From Tenebrio molitor (Eukaryota > Arthropoda > Insecta > Coleoptera > Tenebrionidae), in assembly GCF_963966145.1 (NCBI RefSeq), contig NC_091048.1, forward strand, positions 2,046,001 through 2,110,000: DNA of 64,000 nt. The letters run 5' to 3'. Below are positions 46,503 through 57,910 of the stretch, piece by piece. The translations under genes and the position numbers were made by a program. Numbering within the stretch: the stretch's first letter is position 1; each line of letters starts with the position of its first letter. The notes beneath the pieces are model-generated. The model did no database searches. It was given only the letters and a program-made list of their open reading frames with translations, and was not told where the DNA came from.

Positions 46503-47922
46503 ATGAATTTCAACGAAATACAATTGGAAAAAGGTTGCCATTTAATATCCCTACTAAAAATTCACCGTCAAAATTATTTTGCAGGTGATTGTTTGGAGCT
46601 CTTGCGGATGTGTTTCATCGACTTATTTGACACCTTCATCGCGAAAGTCGTCCTCGTCATTGCTTTCGTCAACGTCATAAGTTTAACAGTCATGCAGACC
46701 TACTACTCACTGTACTATCTCGATGCTGTCCACTTCCTCAAATACGCCCCTGTCTACTTTGGAAGATTTTTTGTGAGTCTCAATTGCAAAATCAATCTTC
46801 ACTAGAACAACCCAAATCTGCAGGTGATGGTCACCATTGCCTTCATCCGGTCTTCTAGAAACATGTTACAATTTCTCCAAAATCTGCCCAAATGGAAACT
46901 GGACGTTGTCGGCAAGGAAGAAATTGAAAAGGAAGCCACGTACATCACAATTTATTGTTGCTTGACCATTCTGGTAGGAGTTTGTACTGCGGTACTCTAC
47001 GTGGTACCATCAGAAGGAGATTACGAAACTTTCTTCATTATGACCTGGTTTGAGGAACATGTCCTCGAGTGGGCCGACGTGCTTTCTCTCTTGCATCGCC
47101 TTTCATTCCCCTTTGCTTCGTTTTTAATGCAAGCTCCCTGCATACAAATGTGCTACATGCTGAAGCATTCACAGTTTCAAGTGAAAATCCTGATGCAATA
47201 TATTGACAACTTGGACAGCGGTTACGAAAATTCCGACATGGAACAGTTAATCTTCGACGAAAATTATCAAAACGAAATGGAACGAAGACTAACATTTTGC
47301 ATCAAGCGTCACATCGAAATCTTTGTCACGTGTAGAAAAATCGTCAAGGCTGGCAGTTTGTTTGTCTTCTTGTTCACCACTTCCGGCGGCCTCTTAGGAA
47401 TTAGTATACTCATGTACATCGTTCTGGTAAGAATATCTTGTGTAGGTGTACTTCGCACAGTAAAAATTATTGCATGAAGCTTCAAGATCTACTGATGTTC
47501 TCGTACGTACGTCAATGTTGTTTGGTTTTTGTGGTAACATTCACAGGCGCGTTTTATATTATTCTAGGGCAAGATTGTGAAGATTCTGTATGTTTCAACA
47601 CACAATTGACAAAGAATCTAATGTGTTGCTTCTAGGGTGAAGAACTATATGATATTTTGTGTAAATGTAAATGGTACTACTGGAATAAGGAAATCCAGCG
47701 GACTTATTTGATATTTTTAATGAACGCAAGTGTACCGTTTAGGCTGATGTTTTCAGACAAGATATCTGTCAATTACAATCTTGGAATTGATGTAATTGCA
47801 GAGAAACAACAATTAAAAAAAATAAATTAATCTTTTAATTTCAGATGGCGAAAGCTGTGTATTCGATGACATCTCTCATGACCTATTTTAGAGATTCAAT
47901 TATTAAAAATTATACAACCTAA
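46503..47922 (+). CDS. Odorant receptor OR-B copy 2, plus strand
   Basis: Exons: 46503-46533, 46585-46772, 46824-47426, 47480-47587, 47636-47791, 47845-47922; about 387 residues. Start MNFNEIQLEK. Exon 2 reads GDCLELLRMCFIDLFDTFIA and ends YFGRFF. Exon 3 is 603 nt, 12 less than its paralogues, lost in the loop after PKWKLDV. Exon 4 reads LQDLLMFSYVRQCCLVF, exon 5 ends KISVNYNLGID, exon 6 MAKAVYSMTSLMTYFRDSI. The first intron is short (51 nt) and in frame, so the ORF appears to read through it. This is the only receptor here on the plus strand. A MITE follows 15 nt after the stop. Confidence 0.9.
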
Positions 47923-47937
47923 AACTTTCCAATTATA

Positions 47938-48409
47938 CAGGGTGTTATTGAAAGTTGTACAGATATTTTAACCAAGAGCTACTGGCTTCATGTAGAACTC
48001 GGAAAAAATACCTAAAAAATTCTATGTCACAAAATAAAATGACATTTATTTTTTGAGCTACAATTTTTCTTAATATTTCGGCACATTTTAAAAATACACC
48101 CTGTATATCATATTTTATAAAACGTACACCAATGCGGTTTCCTTGTTTTAAAGCATATTTCATATAGGTTACTTGGCGTACATTTTATAAAACATGATAT
48201 ACAGGGTGTATTTTTAAAATGTGCCGAAATTTTACCTACGAGGTTGTACTACAACGTAGAAAACTAAAAACAACTTTAAAAAATTATAGCTCAAAAAATA
48301 AATGTCATTTTATTTTTTGACATAAAATTTTTTAGATATTTTTTCCGAGTTCTACATGAAGCCAATAGCTCGTGGTTAAAATATCTGTACAACTTTCAAT
48401 AACACCCTG
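47938..48409. mobile_element. Long-arm TA-flanked MITE, 472 bp, just 3' of OR-B copy 2
   Basis: The left arm starts CAGGGTGTTATTGAAAGTTG and the right arm is its inverse. Arms of about 200 bp pair almost completely, and a second internal CAGGGTGTATTTTTAAAATG pair is nested in them. TA is on both sides. An AATAAA lies in each arm in opposite sense, so the element may supply the poly(A) signal of the receptor gene. Confidence 0.8.
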
Positions 48410-48870
48410 TATTTATCCTCATAGTAGCCGATTGCGAACACATCACGGATTACAGATCACAGATCAGCTGTTTAAATCTAACCTCACTTTTTGCATTGTT
48501 TGTGTTTTTACTCTGCCGATTAACGAGGATAAATGAACACCCGATATTTTGTCTTTAAATAATTTGTTAATGAATGTTTGTTGACACCCTTTTAAACAAT
48601 AAAAAAATAAAATAAACAAAATTAATAGATGGCGTGGGTTCATCTTGTGCTCTGCGCCCGACCACAGCTATATGCGTATGAGTACTGGGGGAGCCTCCCC
48701 GACTGCGACAGCCCCAAGTAATGAATAATGAATTAAAAATCTTCCGTTAAATGCAACAAGATCACAACTTTCCTATTTGATGGAATATATTTTTACATAT
48801 ACACATATAAACGAAAAGATTACGAATTACGATTATTTTATAAAACATGAAAATGTGAAAAAGTAAAAAA
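48410..48870. other. Spacer between OR-B copy 2 and the takeout-like gene
   Basis: AT-rich, with a GC-richer patch at about 48640-48720. No gene or repeat was recognised. Confidence 0.4.
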
Positions 48871-49767
48871 TTATTTGCTGAGACCATCAAATATTTCAGT
48901 GATAGGAACTTTCCTCAAGAATCGGTTGAATACGTCGGAGTAGACTCTTGAATAAGCTTGTACGTAAAGTAGCACAGTATCGGCAAGTACTATCTTCCAG
49001 TTCTTGCTCATCAATCTACTGAATGCATCATTCAACTCTACATCTTCAAGTAGATTATCAAATTGAAAGACCATCTCCTGCGGTTGTACAACCAAGTGAG
49101 TGTCAATCACTTGGAAGTACCTTTGGTCCTCTCTCGTATATTCTCCAAACGTGAACGTAAAAATGTACGTAACATTGTCTAAAAAAATTGTAACATTCTA
49201 GGGATGATCCCGATTCAAAAAAAAAACTCACATGCGGTGGTGCTTGCCGTTCCTGAAGTATCAATCGGCAGAAGGAACATTTTACCTTTGGCATCGTACT
49301 CGAAAACGTACCGAACTTCAGGATTAAGAATCTCTAGTGTCAAGGTTTTATCGTGAAAGTCCATTCTGTCAGAAAATAGATGAATCAAGGATATTTTTTA
49401 AATACTTGATACTCACTTAGCTCTTGTTTTACTGATCTTGGTCCTACCATAGATCTTGAAGTTCTTGTATCTGTGATAAAAGTCGATCTTTCGCCCGACT
49501 TTCGGAGGTAAGTTCGGGAGTAGAAAAGGCTCAAAGCTTGGCAGACCGTATTCCTCCAGAGGCTCGTCCAACTGGCTGATGGCGTTCTGGATGGCCACCG
49601 AGAGGCAGTCGTTGAAATCTGCTTTTCTCCTGTCGCACATTTTAAACGAGGGAGCTGCAACAGACACTCTTCAGAGCTTTCAGGCACAGTAAACAACACT
49701 CACGCAAAGACAAGGAACTGCAAAAATGTGTCAAGGCGAAGACACCCAAAACCACCAAAGTCTTCAT
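48871..49767 (-). CDS. Takeout/JHBP-family secreted protein, four exons
   Basis: Exons: 49767-49704, 49654-49417, 49365-49232, 49178-48871; 247 residues, the usual length for this family. Residues 1-20 (MKTLVVLGVFALTHFCSSLS) form a signal peptide. Two early cysteines follow in KMCDRRKADFNDCLSVAI, a family hallmark that forms a disulfide. Then come YGLPSFEPFLLPNLP, a NFKIYGRTKI strand, TLEILNPEVRYVFEYDAKGK, and the C-terminal part ELNDAFSRLMSKNWKIV with VFNRFLRKVPITEIF, all in the order of takeout proteins (PF06585). These bind small hydrophobic ligands, and some are expressed in antennae (family knowledge). Placement between two ORs is notable but proves no link. Confidence 0.9.
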
Positions 49768-49815
49768 TTCGGAACACGTGCTGTGGAGACTCTGGAAAAT
49801 AAATGTGTTCACTTG

Positions 49816-49823
49816 TATTTATA
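49816..49823 (-). promoter_or_regulatory. TATA box of the takeout-like gene
   Basis: TATAAATA reads on the minus strand, 49 nt before the start codon. An initiator-like CCAGAGT about 30 nt downstream predicts a leader of about 26 nt. Confidence 0.55.
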
Positions 49824-50722
49824 TGCATGGCATGGCAAATAAAACTCGCAGGTACGTATTTTGTAAACTTGTTTCCTACTGGACCTTTTTTGAAGATAAG
49901 ACAAAGCCAGACTGGTGTGACAGATAAAAATAATTACGATTAAGAGCGAAGATTTATTAAAAAACTTCAGCGTAGAAATAAGCGATGTTATTGATTTTAC
50001 AAATAACTCGTTCGAATTTCCATAAGAGCAGACCAAAATAAAAAGAAGTACCTGTCGTTATCAATTATTTTAATTTTGACCTTTTGCTGAAGGATGCAAA
50101 TCTCGGAGTTAAGCTTCTTTTTTTTTTCAATTGTCCAAACATGTTTATCGGCAGCAAACTTGTTGCAAAATAATTAAGACAGATGCAGAGGAATTGTACC
50201 GAAGTAAAAATGAATAAATGGTAGAAAGGAAGCATATTTTGACATATTTCTTAGAGACACGTGACATATTTATGCGCATATTTGGAGCATTTCTTGTGCA
50301 TAAAAATCCGAACTTTAATTATTATCAGCCACTCAATATCGCAAATGATCATAACAATCATAACTGTTTTATTTTTATTTATGTAATTGAAAACAGATTA
50401 TAGTTAAGTAACAGTGCTGATGATGAAACACTTGCATAAATTAAAACAACATCAATTTTTGCTTCAATTTTCGTAATTGGAAACTTGATTTTGTCGATAC
50501 TATAGTCAGCGCGGCGAACCAGTGGAGCAGTCACGTGATAATTCGTAGCGAAGTCATGAAAACCCTGATATCGGTACAGTCCGTCGCAAAATTGGAGTTT
50601 TGTGGGGTGCAGGGTCTTGCAAATTTTAACATTTTCAAGTGAAGAACAATGAGAATTGGAAAAGAATTGTGAACAAACGTTAATAAATAGTGATATACGT
50701 GTGTCATAAGAGCGGTGGCATT
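49824..50722. other. Spacer between takeout-like gene and OR-B copy 3
   Basis: AT-rich sequence. The open frames present are short and without domains. No repeat shared with the rest of the window was noticed. Confidence 0.4.
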
Positions 50723-52153
50723 TTAATTCCTCTTAAGTATGGAGTCCCTAAAGTACGCCATTAGAGAAGACATTGAATAGATTGCTTTCATTATCTGGGA
50801 AAAAAAACGATTTTAGTAAAAATTTAACTGGTCGATTTGGTTAAATTACATCAACTCCTAAACTGTAACAAACTGATACCTTGTCCGAAAACTTTAACTT
50901 GAATGGTGTAGAACTCTTCATCAAAAATATGAAATACATCTGTTGGTTTTGTTTATTCCAGTAGTACCATTTGGAACTGCACAAAACATCATACAGTTCG
51001 TTTCCCTACAATTAAATTAGACGATTGTTTGTCTAGTTGATGTTAAGTGTAAAATCTACAATGTCTTCGGTACGTTGTCCTTGAATAATATACATGACGA
51101 ATGTCAACGCTGCCACAAAGATCAGTGAACCCAAACGTATGTAAGTGAACGTCGGAAGGCCTTGAAGCTACAACCAAAAACTGTTGACATAGAAGATGTT
51201 TGCAAGACATTCTTACAAAAAAAATCAACATGAGCATACTAATTCCAAGAACACCTCCAGAAATCGAGAACAAAAATACGAATAATTTGCCAGCCCTCAA
51301 GATATTTTGACCTGTAACAATAATCTCAGTGTGACGTTTAATGCAAAATATTAATCTTCGTTTGATTTCCTTGTGGTGGTCTTCATTGAAAATCAATTGG
51401 TCCAAATCTGTATCTTCATAACCTGTGTTCAAATTTTCCACCAGTCGTATAAAAATTTTCATTTGGTACTGTAAATGACTCAGGGTATAGCAAAGTTGTA
51501 TGCAAGGGGTCTGCATTAGGAACGAGGCAAAAGGAAAGGACAGGCGATGAAAGAGGGAAAGTATGTCGGCCCATTCCAGCAAGTTCTCTTCGAACCAGGT
51601 CATGATGAAGAAAATTTCATGATCTTCTTCTGACGGTACTACGTAAAGCACCCCAGTACAAACACCCGCAATAATAACCAAGCAACAAAATAGTGTAACA
51701 TGCAGCGCGTCTTTTGCAATTTTTGACTTGTCTTGTTTGCTCAAAGCATCCAGTTTCCATTTGGGTACTTTTTGGAAGTACTTGTATAGGGTGTTTTTAT
51801 AAAACAAGATGAAAGAAATTGAGACCATCAGCTGAAGAATTGGGTTAATCCAGAGAAGATTAATTGTATTGTGCAAACTCACATAGAACCTTCCGAAATA
51901 CACAGGGGCGTATTTAAGGAAATGGACAGCATCGAGGTAGTACATTGAGTAATAAGTCTGCAGCAGAGTCAAACCTATGACATTGACGAAAGCAATGACG
52001 AGGACGACTTTGGCGATGAGAGTGTCAAATATGTCGATGAAGCAAACCCGCAAGAACTCCAAACAATCGCCTGCAAAGAAATTTGAGGGTGAGGTTTTAC
52101 TGGAAAGGGCAATGTCGACAACCTTCATCGGTTTCTATTTCGTCGAAATTCAT
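50723..52153 (-). CDS. Odorant receptor OR-B copy 3, six exons
   Basis: Exons: 52153-52123, 52070-51883, 51831-51217, 51167-51060, 51005-50850, 50794-50723; about 389 residues. Start MNFDEIETDE. Exon 2 reads GDCLEFLRVCFIDIFDTLIA and ends YFGRFY; exon 3 ends RLIFCIKRHTEIIVTGQNIL and FLFSISGGVLGISMLMLIFF; exon 4 LQGLPTFTYIRLGSL; exon 5 KVSVCYSLGVD; exon 6 IMKAIYSMSSLMAYFRDSIL. The exon 1-2 and 2-3 introns lack stops, so a single long frame seems to run from 52128, but length conservation with paralogues shows splicing. Closest to OR-B copy 2 (exon 2 nearly identical). Confidence 0.9.
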
Positions 52154-52162
52154 TTTCGTTAC

Positions 52163-52195
52163 TGTCATAATTGGACACGGAAAAAACTCTTTATA
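52163..52195 (-). promoter_or_regulatory. TATA box and initiator of OR-B copy 3
   Basis: TATAAAGA lies at 52195-52188 on the minus strand. The initiator-like ACAGTA has its A at 52163, 32 nt from the first T of the TATA box and 10 nt before the start codon. Confidence 0.7.
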
Positions 52196-53627
52196 GTAAA
52201 TCTCTCTAACTACGGCAATTAAGGATCTGTCTATGAAGTTGTTACACGTTTCAGGTAATCAAAAATAATTGCGTAAATAGGTTTTCGTAATATGTACTAC
52301 GAACGTAAATGAGTGAGTAAATGAGTCCTGATAATGGTCATAAATAAAACTCCATGCTATTCAGGCCAATTTGAAATTCGTTGAGAAGAAACGAAGAACC
52401 AGTTGGCGACCTTGACCTCTTCTGGGTCTTCAATCTCTGAGGTTAGCATAAAAAACTCACTTCTACTCTTAATGATATAATCTACTATTTAAATCGCTGA
52501 TTTTATTTAAGTAAAATTTGTAAATTTACAAATCTTCTACCATTAACATTCTCACTTTAATATTAATATTACGAATATTAGTTTTTGTTCATCATTAACT
52601 TCTTTTCGGTAATTTGTGTTTCAAAATGTTATTTCTTAAACTCGTCTGCGGCTCGTGCTTATTTCCAGGACAAAAGCATCCGTGCAAAATTTCGGAAATA
52701 ATCCATATTCTTGAGAGATTGTAATTTCACAATGTTTTCTTTTTGGCAACCATGGCATTCGAATTATTTCCTCAACTAATGGAATTACATAAACTCTTTG
52801 TAAGCGACGATAAACAATCAACCAAACATTATCATTTCTTTGATTATTATTCGCCACATAATTGAGAAACGATCGTTTTTATTGATTGACTTACAGGTCA
52901 TAGTGATTTACAATACAAATGCGGTAGACTACATTTTACAGCGCGAGGTTTGTAGATTGAAACACGAGCGCGAAGCGGGAGTGTTTTAACAAAACCGAGC
53001 GATGTAAACTACCTACCGCATTAGTAATGTATTAATCTTTTTGGCCGATGACCCATTACTCGTTTTCTCAAATTTGAAATTTATTCTAACCAAGAATTTT
53101 GCAAAACCTGTCAAAGACTGACATTTTGATTAATGAAATGGCAGAAAATTATCTATTATACCGATAACTGACATGCTTACGATTTACACCACAAGATGGC
53201 GCCATAAGACTTTAGACGAAAATAACAAGATTATGTTAATTTTTGAAAACTGAACGGATTAACGGTAGCGGTATCTTGTCTTAGTATAAATTTTATTTAT
53301 GATACACTAACAGTTTTTTTGGAGGTCCCTGAAAGCTTAGAATTTCCGTGTTCGTTTACACACTCCGTGCGGTAAAATGACAGTTTGGTTAGTGTGTAAA
53401 AATCAAGATACCGCAGCTTTTCAAAATGTGGAAACATGTCGCCAAAAAATAATTTTCAAAAACCAGGTTGAAAATGTATTACTCCGAAAACTACTCAGGA
53501 ATTTCTGGATGCTATTCCCTCCTAGTTATTTAAAAGAAACACAACCGCTTCAGATCGAGTCAGTGCTCTTATCTTAAATAAAATTAAATGTAACATCAAG
53601 AGTATGCTCTGTGTCAGTCATTTTAAA
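52196..53627. other. Intergenic, with foldback at about 52919-53023
   Basis: The foldback has ends AATGCGGTAG and CTACCGCATT around a GC-richer centre with GAGCGCGAAGCGGGAG. From 53370 to 53625 two weak frames include LCVSHFK just before the P-like element, which could be a decayed THAP zinc-finger end, but the support is slight. No gene is called. Confidence 0.4.
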
Positions 53628-53842
53628 TAGAGCTCGTGCCAACACTCACGATCGATGACGCAGAAACCAAAATGCGTACAAACGCGGCTGTACGAGTCGA
53701 ACTAAAAACATGGGTACTGTCACCACAAAACTCCGGGATGCAAAACTCGGGGTGTTTTCGACTTTTTGTTTTGGATCTTGGATTTTCAATGTTTGTTTTC
53801 ATTGTGTTGTCCGATCTTCGTGATTAACCTCCTAATAAATTT

Positions 53843-55175
53843 ATGAAAAATGAAAAAGACTGTGGAGAAGTTTCAATCCCATTAAACCGCTTACAAGAAA
53901 GGGTTGCAGAAGCTACTGGTGTTGGAATCTGCACTCTGAGGAGGATCATTAAGGAAGCCGAAAACAAACCAGTAGGTTCCAAATTTACTTCTCCGAGGAA
54001 GAAAATTAATCAACCGAAGCCTAAACAATCTGTGGATCAGTACGAAGAGGAAATTATTCGAAACATTATTTATACATACGCAGATATTCACAAAAGAAGA
54101 CCAACAATGAAGCTGTATTTGAAGCAGTGAAAGATGAAGAAGGTGTTAATTTCACAGGAAAAATCGGTTCATTTAGATGTCTGGTGCATAAAATTGGTTT
54201 CCGTTGGAAGAAAACACAGGACAACAGAAAAACATTGGTTGAAAAATTTGACATCAAGGCGAAACGGGTAGAATATTTAAGGAGGATAAAGCGGTACAGA
54301 GAAGAAGGGTGGAACATTATTTATTGTGACGAAACATATCTACATAGTTCGCACACTTCACCACTAGCATGGGATGATGGTTCCAATAGGTGTTTAAAGG
54401 CCCCAGTGGGAAAAGGATCACGCCTCATTATTCTGCACGCAGGAGGTGCAACAGGATTTGTGCCAAATGCATTGACAATTTTTAAATCTGGCACAAAAAG
54501 TGGAGATTACAGAACAGCGAAAATTTTATGAAGTGGCTGACCGAAAAATTTGTGAAGAATGTTAGTGCTAAATCTGTGCTGGTTGTAGACAATGCTTCCT
54601 ACCACAATGTGCCAGTACAAGCAAGTCCAACGTCTGCATGGAAAAAGGCTGACATGCAAAAGTGGCTAATGGAGAGAGGAATTTTTTTTGAACAGAAATG
54701 CACCAAGGCAGAATTGTATGGTATAATTAAAGTTCACAAGCCTGTACACAAAATCTATAAAATTGATCCAATATTGGCGGAGTCGAAGATACCAGTTCTA
54801 AGGTTGCCACCATAGCATCCGGAGCTAAACCCCATCGAGAAAATATGAGCGCTTGTGAAAAATCATGTGGCAGCATACAACACAACGTTCAAGTTGGATG
54901 ATGTCAGGAAATTGGCAGAAGCGAAATTTGAAGCAGTGACTGTACAACAATGGCAGAACATTTGTTCTCATGTGGAGAAAATTGAAGTGGCGTACATGAA
55001 AAGGGAATATATAGTGGATGAGGTTGAAGACCTAATAATTTCCATTAATGGCGAAGAAAGTGACGAGTCTGATTTCTTTCTGTCATCAGATGAAGAACAG
55101 GTTGACGAAAAAGAAGTTCAAGGGGGTAGCTCTAGTTCAAATCTAGCTGATTTGGGTTGTGAGTTGTTGACTTAA
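53843..55175 (+). pseudogene. IS630/Tc1-type DDE transposase, multiple breaks
   Basis: Successive frames cover one transposase: an N-terminal HTH part (RVAEATGVGICTLRRIIKEA), then NIIYCDETYLHSSHT (first Asp), SVLVVDNASYHNVPV (second Asp) and a HPELNPIEK motif (Glu). Breaks: a frame change at about 54127, another at 54531, a TAG just before HPELNPIEK (about 54813) and a TGA right after it (about 54847). An acidic tail (ESDESDFFLSSDEEQVDE) ends the frame. It is inactive. Its terminal repeats were not located. Confidence 0.75.
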
Positions 55176-55437
55176 GTAAATAAATAAAAACCTTTTAAGA
55201 AAGCGTTGAAAATGTTGTTTCCATTCACTTTACATTTTGCAGGCTTGTGAACTAATTTATGTTGATATTTATCTGACGACAAGTCGGACATTCTAGTCCA
55301 AACCGTTGGAGAGTGCAACATTTAAATTTGGCGCCACTCTGAAATTTCTAACCAAACGACCGATGTTTTCACGTTTCACTTATCAAAATTAGGCTCCGCC
55401 TTCGCGCAGCATTTGTCAAGGTCATCGATCATGACAG

Positions 55438-57264
55438 TTGGCACTCAGGGATAGACATTGTATTTTAATGTTTGATGAAATGAGTTTGCAGCCATCATTA
55501 ACATATAATAAGTCTGGTCAATACGTTGATGGGTTTCATGAGTTATGTGGTGAAGAAAGGACATGTAGAATTGCTGATCATGTCTTAGTGTTCATGCTCA
55601 AGGGACTTGCTTCAAAGTGGAAGCAGCCCTTGGCCTATTTTTTTACTCAAAATGGTATGAGTAATCCTGAAATTGCCAAGCATGTGAAAGTGATGATTCA
55701 CAGCTTGACTGAAATTGGTCTTGAAGTCGATGCTACTGTGTGTGACCAGTATAATAAAGCTGCAATAAATGCCTTAGTCCAAGAAACAAAACAGGAAGCA
55801 GCAAGAATTGGCGAGCGTCATGAGACATATACTTTTAAGGTCTACAAACGTGAAATTTTCCCTCTCTTTGATTTCCCACATTTGCTGAAGGGGATAAGAA
55901 ATAACATGTTAAATTATGACGTTAAGTTTAGTTGGAAAAATGGGGAAGAAATTGCTTCGTGGGTTCATATTGAACAGCTTTATGATTTGGATAATGACGA
56001 CGATGATTGCCGTATGCTTCATCGACTAACAGAAGAACACGTGAGAAAAGACAAAATAAAAAAAATGAAAGTGAAAAATGCTGCGCAAGTTTTCTCTCAT
56101 AGAGTTCAATCCACAATGAGGGGGCTGCTTAAACACGGAAACACTGTTCTGCCGCAAGAGGCTATAGGGACGGCAAACTTCTTATTATTTGTGGATAAGT
56201 TGTTTGACAGTGTAAACGGATCGGCTTTGAATCCCTTTGACGGCAACCTGTTAAGGCGTGCTGTTACTTCAAGGACAGAACATGTTAATTTCTGGAATGA
56301 AGCGCTTCGAGTTCTGGAAAGCATTCAATTTTTTTTCAGAAACAAGCAATTTGTTCCACCCAGCATTACTAACTGGATTTTGTCAATTCGAAATCTAAAA
56401 ATGATTTGGACCAAGCTGCAAAGCTCTGGGTTTGAGTTCCTTTGCACCAGAAACTTGAACCAAGATCCTCTGGAAAACTTCTTCTGTTGTGTTCGCAGCC
56501 ATGGCGTTCGAAACATAAATCCGACCTGTAACTCCTTTCGTGCCACTTTCAAATCATTACTTTTGAATAATTTTTTAACTTCTCATTCACCAAGTGCTAA
56601 TTGTGAAAAAGATGAAACAGAAGGTGTTTTAAGTGGCCTGAAATCATTTTTGAACACTGGTGATGAAATGTATGGGGAACCTGTAGGTTTGGTACCTCTG
56701 GATTATGCAGATGATAAATTAATCACTTTTAAACCCGTCAAAGGAGATATTATTTTACAAGTGCATGGTTATGTAACAGGTGCAATGGCCAAAACATTAT
56801 TAAAATCCATTGGTTTTTGTAAACTTTGTCGCGCGGACTTAAAAACTGAAGTCAGCAGTGAAGAACACAAACTTATAGAAGCTAGAGAATATAAGCCAAA
56901 CATTTTGTTGAGGCCTAGATCTAAGTTTGTTGTTCTTTTTGGCTTATGTAGCCAACTTACAAGCCACTATCTGCCAATACTTTGTGCGGAAAACAATTTC
57001 CATACGAAATTAGTATTGATTATAAATGCTAATATTAAAAGTGATATTTTTACATCCTGTATGGAACATAATTTGTTTCAAATGTTTGTAACCAATTTTG
57101 TTCATTTCTATTGCTTCACGTGGGTAGGCAATGTTAACCGCATTCTTAGAGGTTCATTATTGTGTTCCACCACACACGATGTAATTAAACAACAAGCGTT
57201 TAAACTTTACTCCAAATATCGTTCACGTCAATTGGCATTGCGGAAAACAAAACAGTTGCAATAA
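55438..57264 (+). pseudogene. P-element/THAP9-like transposase, N-terminus missing
   Basis: A 608-codon frame whose start is internal: the initiation region and the THAP zinc finger expected at the N-terminus are absent. Recognisable P-transposase features in order: ILMFDEMSLQPSLTYN (catalytic Asp in an RNase H fold), GLASKWKQPLAYFF, LEVDATVCDQYNKAA, FDFPHLLKGIRNNM, then the insertion domain. After that come TRNLNQDPLENFFCCVRSHG (late acidic residue) and NPTCNSFRATFKSLL. The C-terminal part includes HGYVTGAMAKTLLKSIGFCK and a run of Cys. The body has no stop, so it may be young or constrained. Domesticated THAP9-like genes exist, but the truncated N-terminus argues against function. Confidence 0.8.
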
Positions 57265-57910
57265 ACTACGTAGGTATACGTTACCTACTCCTGGAATTTA
57301 ACATTCCATTTTGTTATTTTCATGTTAAATAATAATTAATTTAGTAATTTTCTTTAGTGGTAGGTAGGTACAGTTTGGCTGCCATTCTATATTTTGTAAT
57401 TTACATTACATTTTAAAGGCCCTTTAATTTGCAATTTCTAAGGTAACATGTTAAACTCTTCCATTTGATTGGGAGTTAATTTTTTAAAGGGTCGTTATTT
57501 TATTAAAATTTGATGCAGAATGGCCTAAATTGTATCTTATTTTTGTAAAAAAAATCTTTATTTCATCCTCAACCTTAATAGTATGTATATTATGATACAA
57601 GTTTATAAAGAAGATGGAAGAGGATGGAATAAAATTTTCTATAAATAACTACCTATTGGTAGTAATTTTTTTGCTTGATGTAATGTATTTTACAGTTTTT
57701 TTCAATAAATTTGTTATTAGGAAGAAGTTTTTTTTAATTGGTGTCTTATTGGTTTCTTATTGGTTTATTATATGTTTATTATGCAATTATTTGCACATAG
57801 CGCTCGTAGCGATGGGAAGCGCAACTAAAATGAATAAAGTGAAATAATGAGAGAGACGGCTATCTATATCCCCTTATATATTATTTTATCTATGGTTGGC
57901 ACGAGCTCTA

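Larger units (their letters stand above)
53628..57910 (+). mobile_element. P-element-like (THAP9-type) transposon, about 4.3 kb, with nested insert
   Basis: TAGAGCTCGTGCCAAC at 53628-53643 and its exact inverse at 57895-57910 form 16-bp inverted repeats around a P-type transposase gene. I could not find a matching 8-bp target duplication, so the boundaries are tentative. A Tc1/IS630-type transposase remnant (53843-55175) lies between the left end and the P transposase. That suggests a nested insertion which removed or displaced the N-terminal part of the P gene. Confidence 0.6.

Noticed and set aside
47038..47295. 85-codon minus-strand frame
   Set aside because: Antisense shadow of OR-B copy 2 exon 3.
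53377..53628. Possible THAP zinc-finger remnant ending LCVSHFK
   Set aside because: Only the last cysteine-histidine pattern is suggestive; the upstream cysteines are not in a clear THAP spacing and it lies outside the element's inverted repeat.
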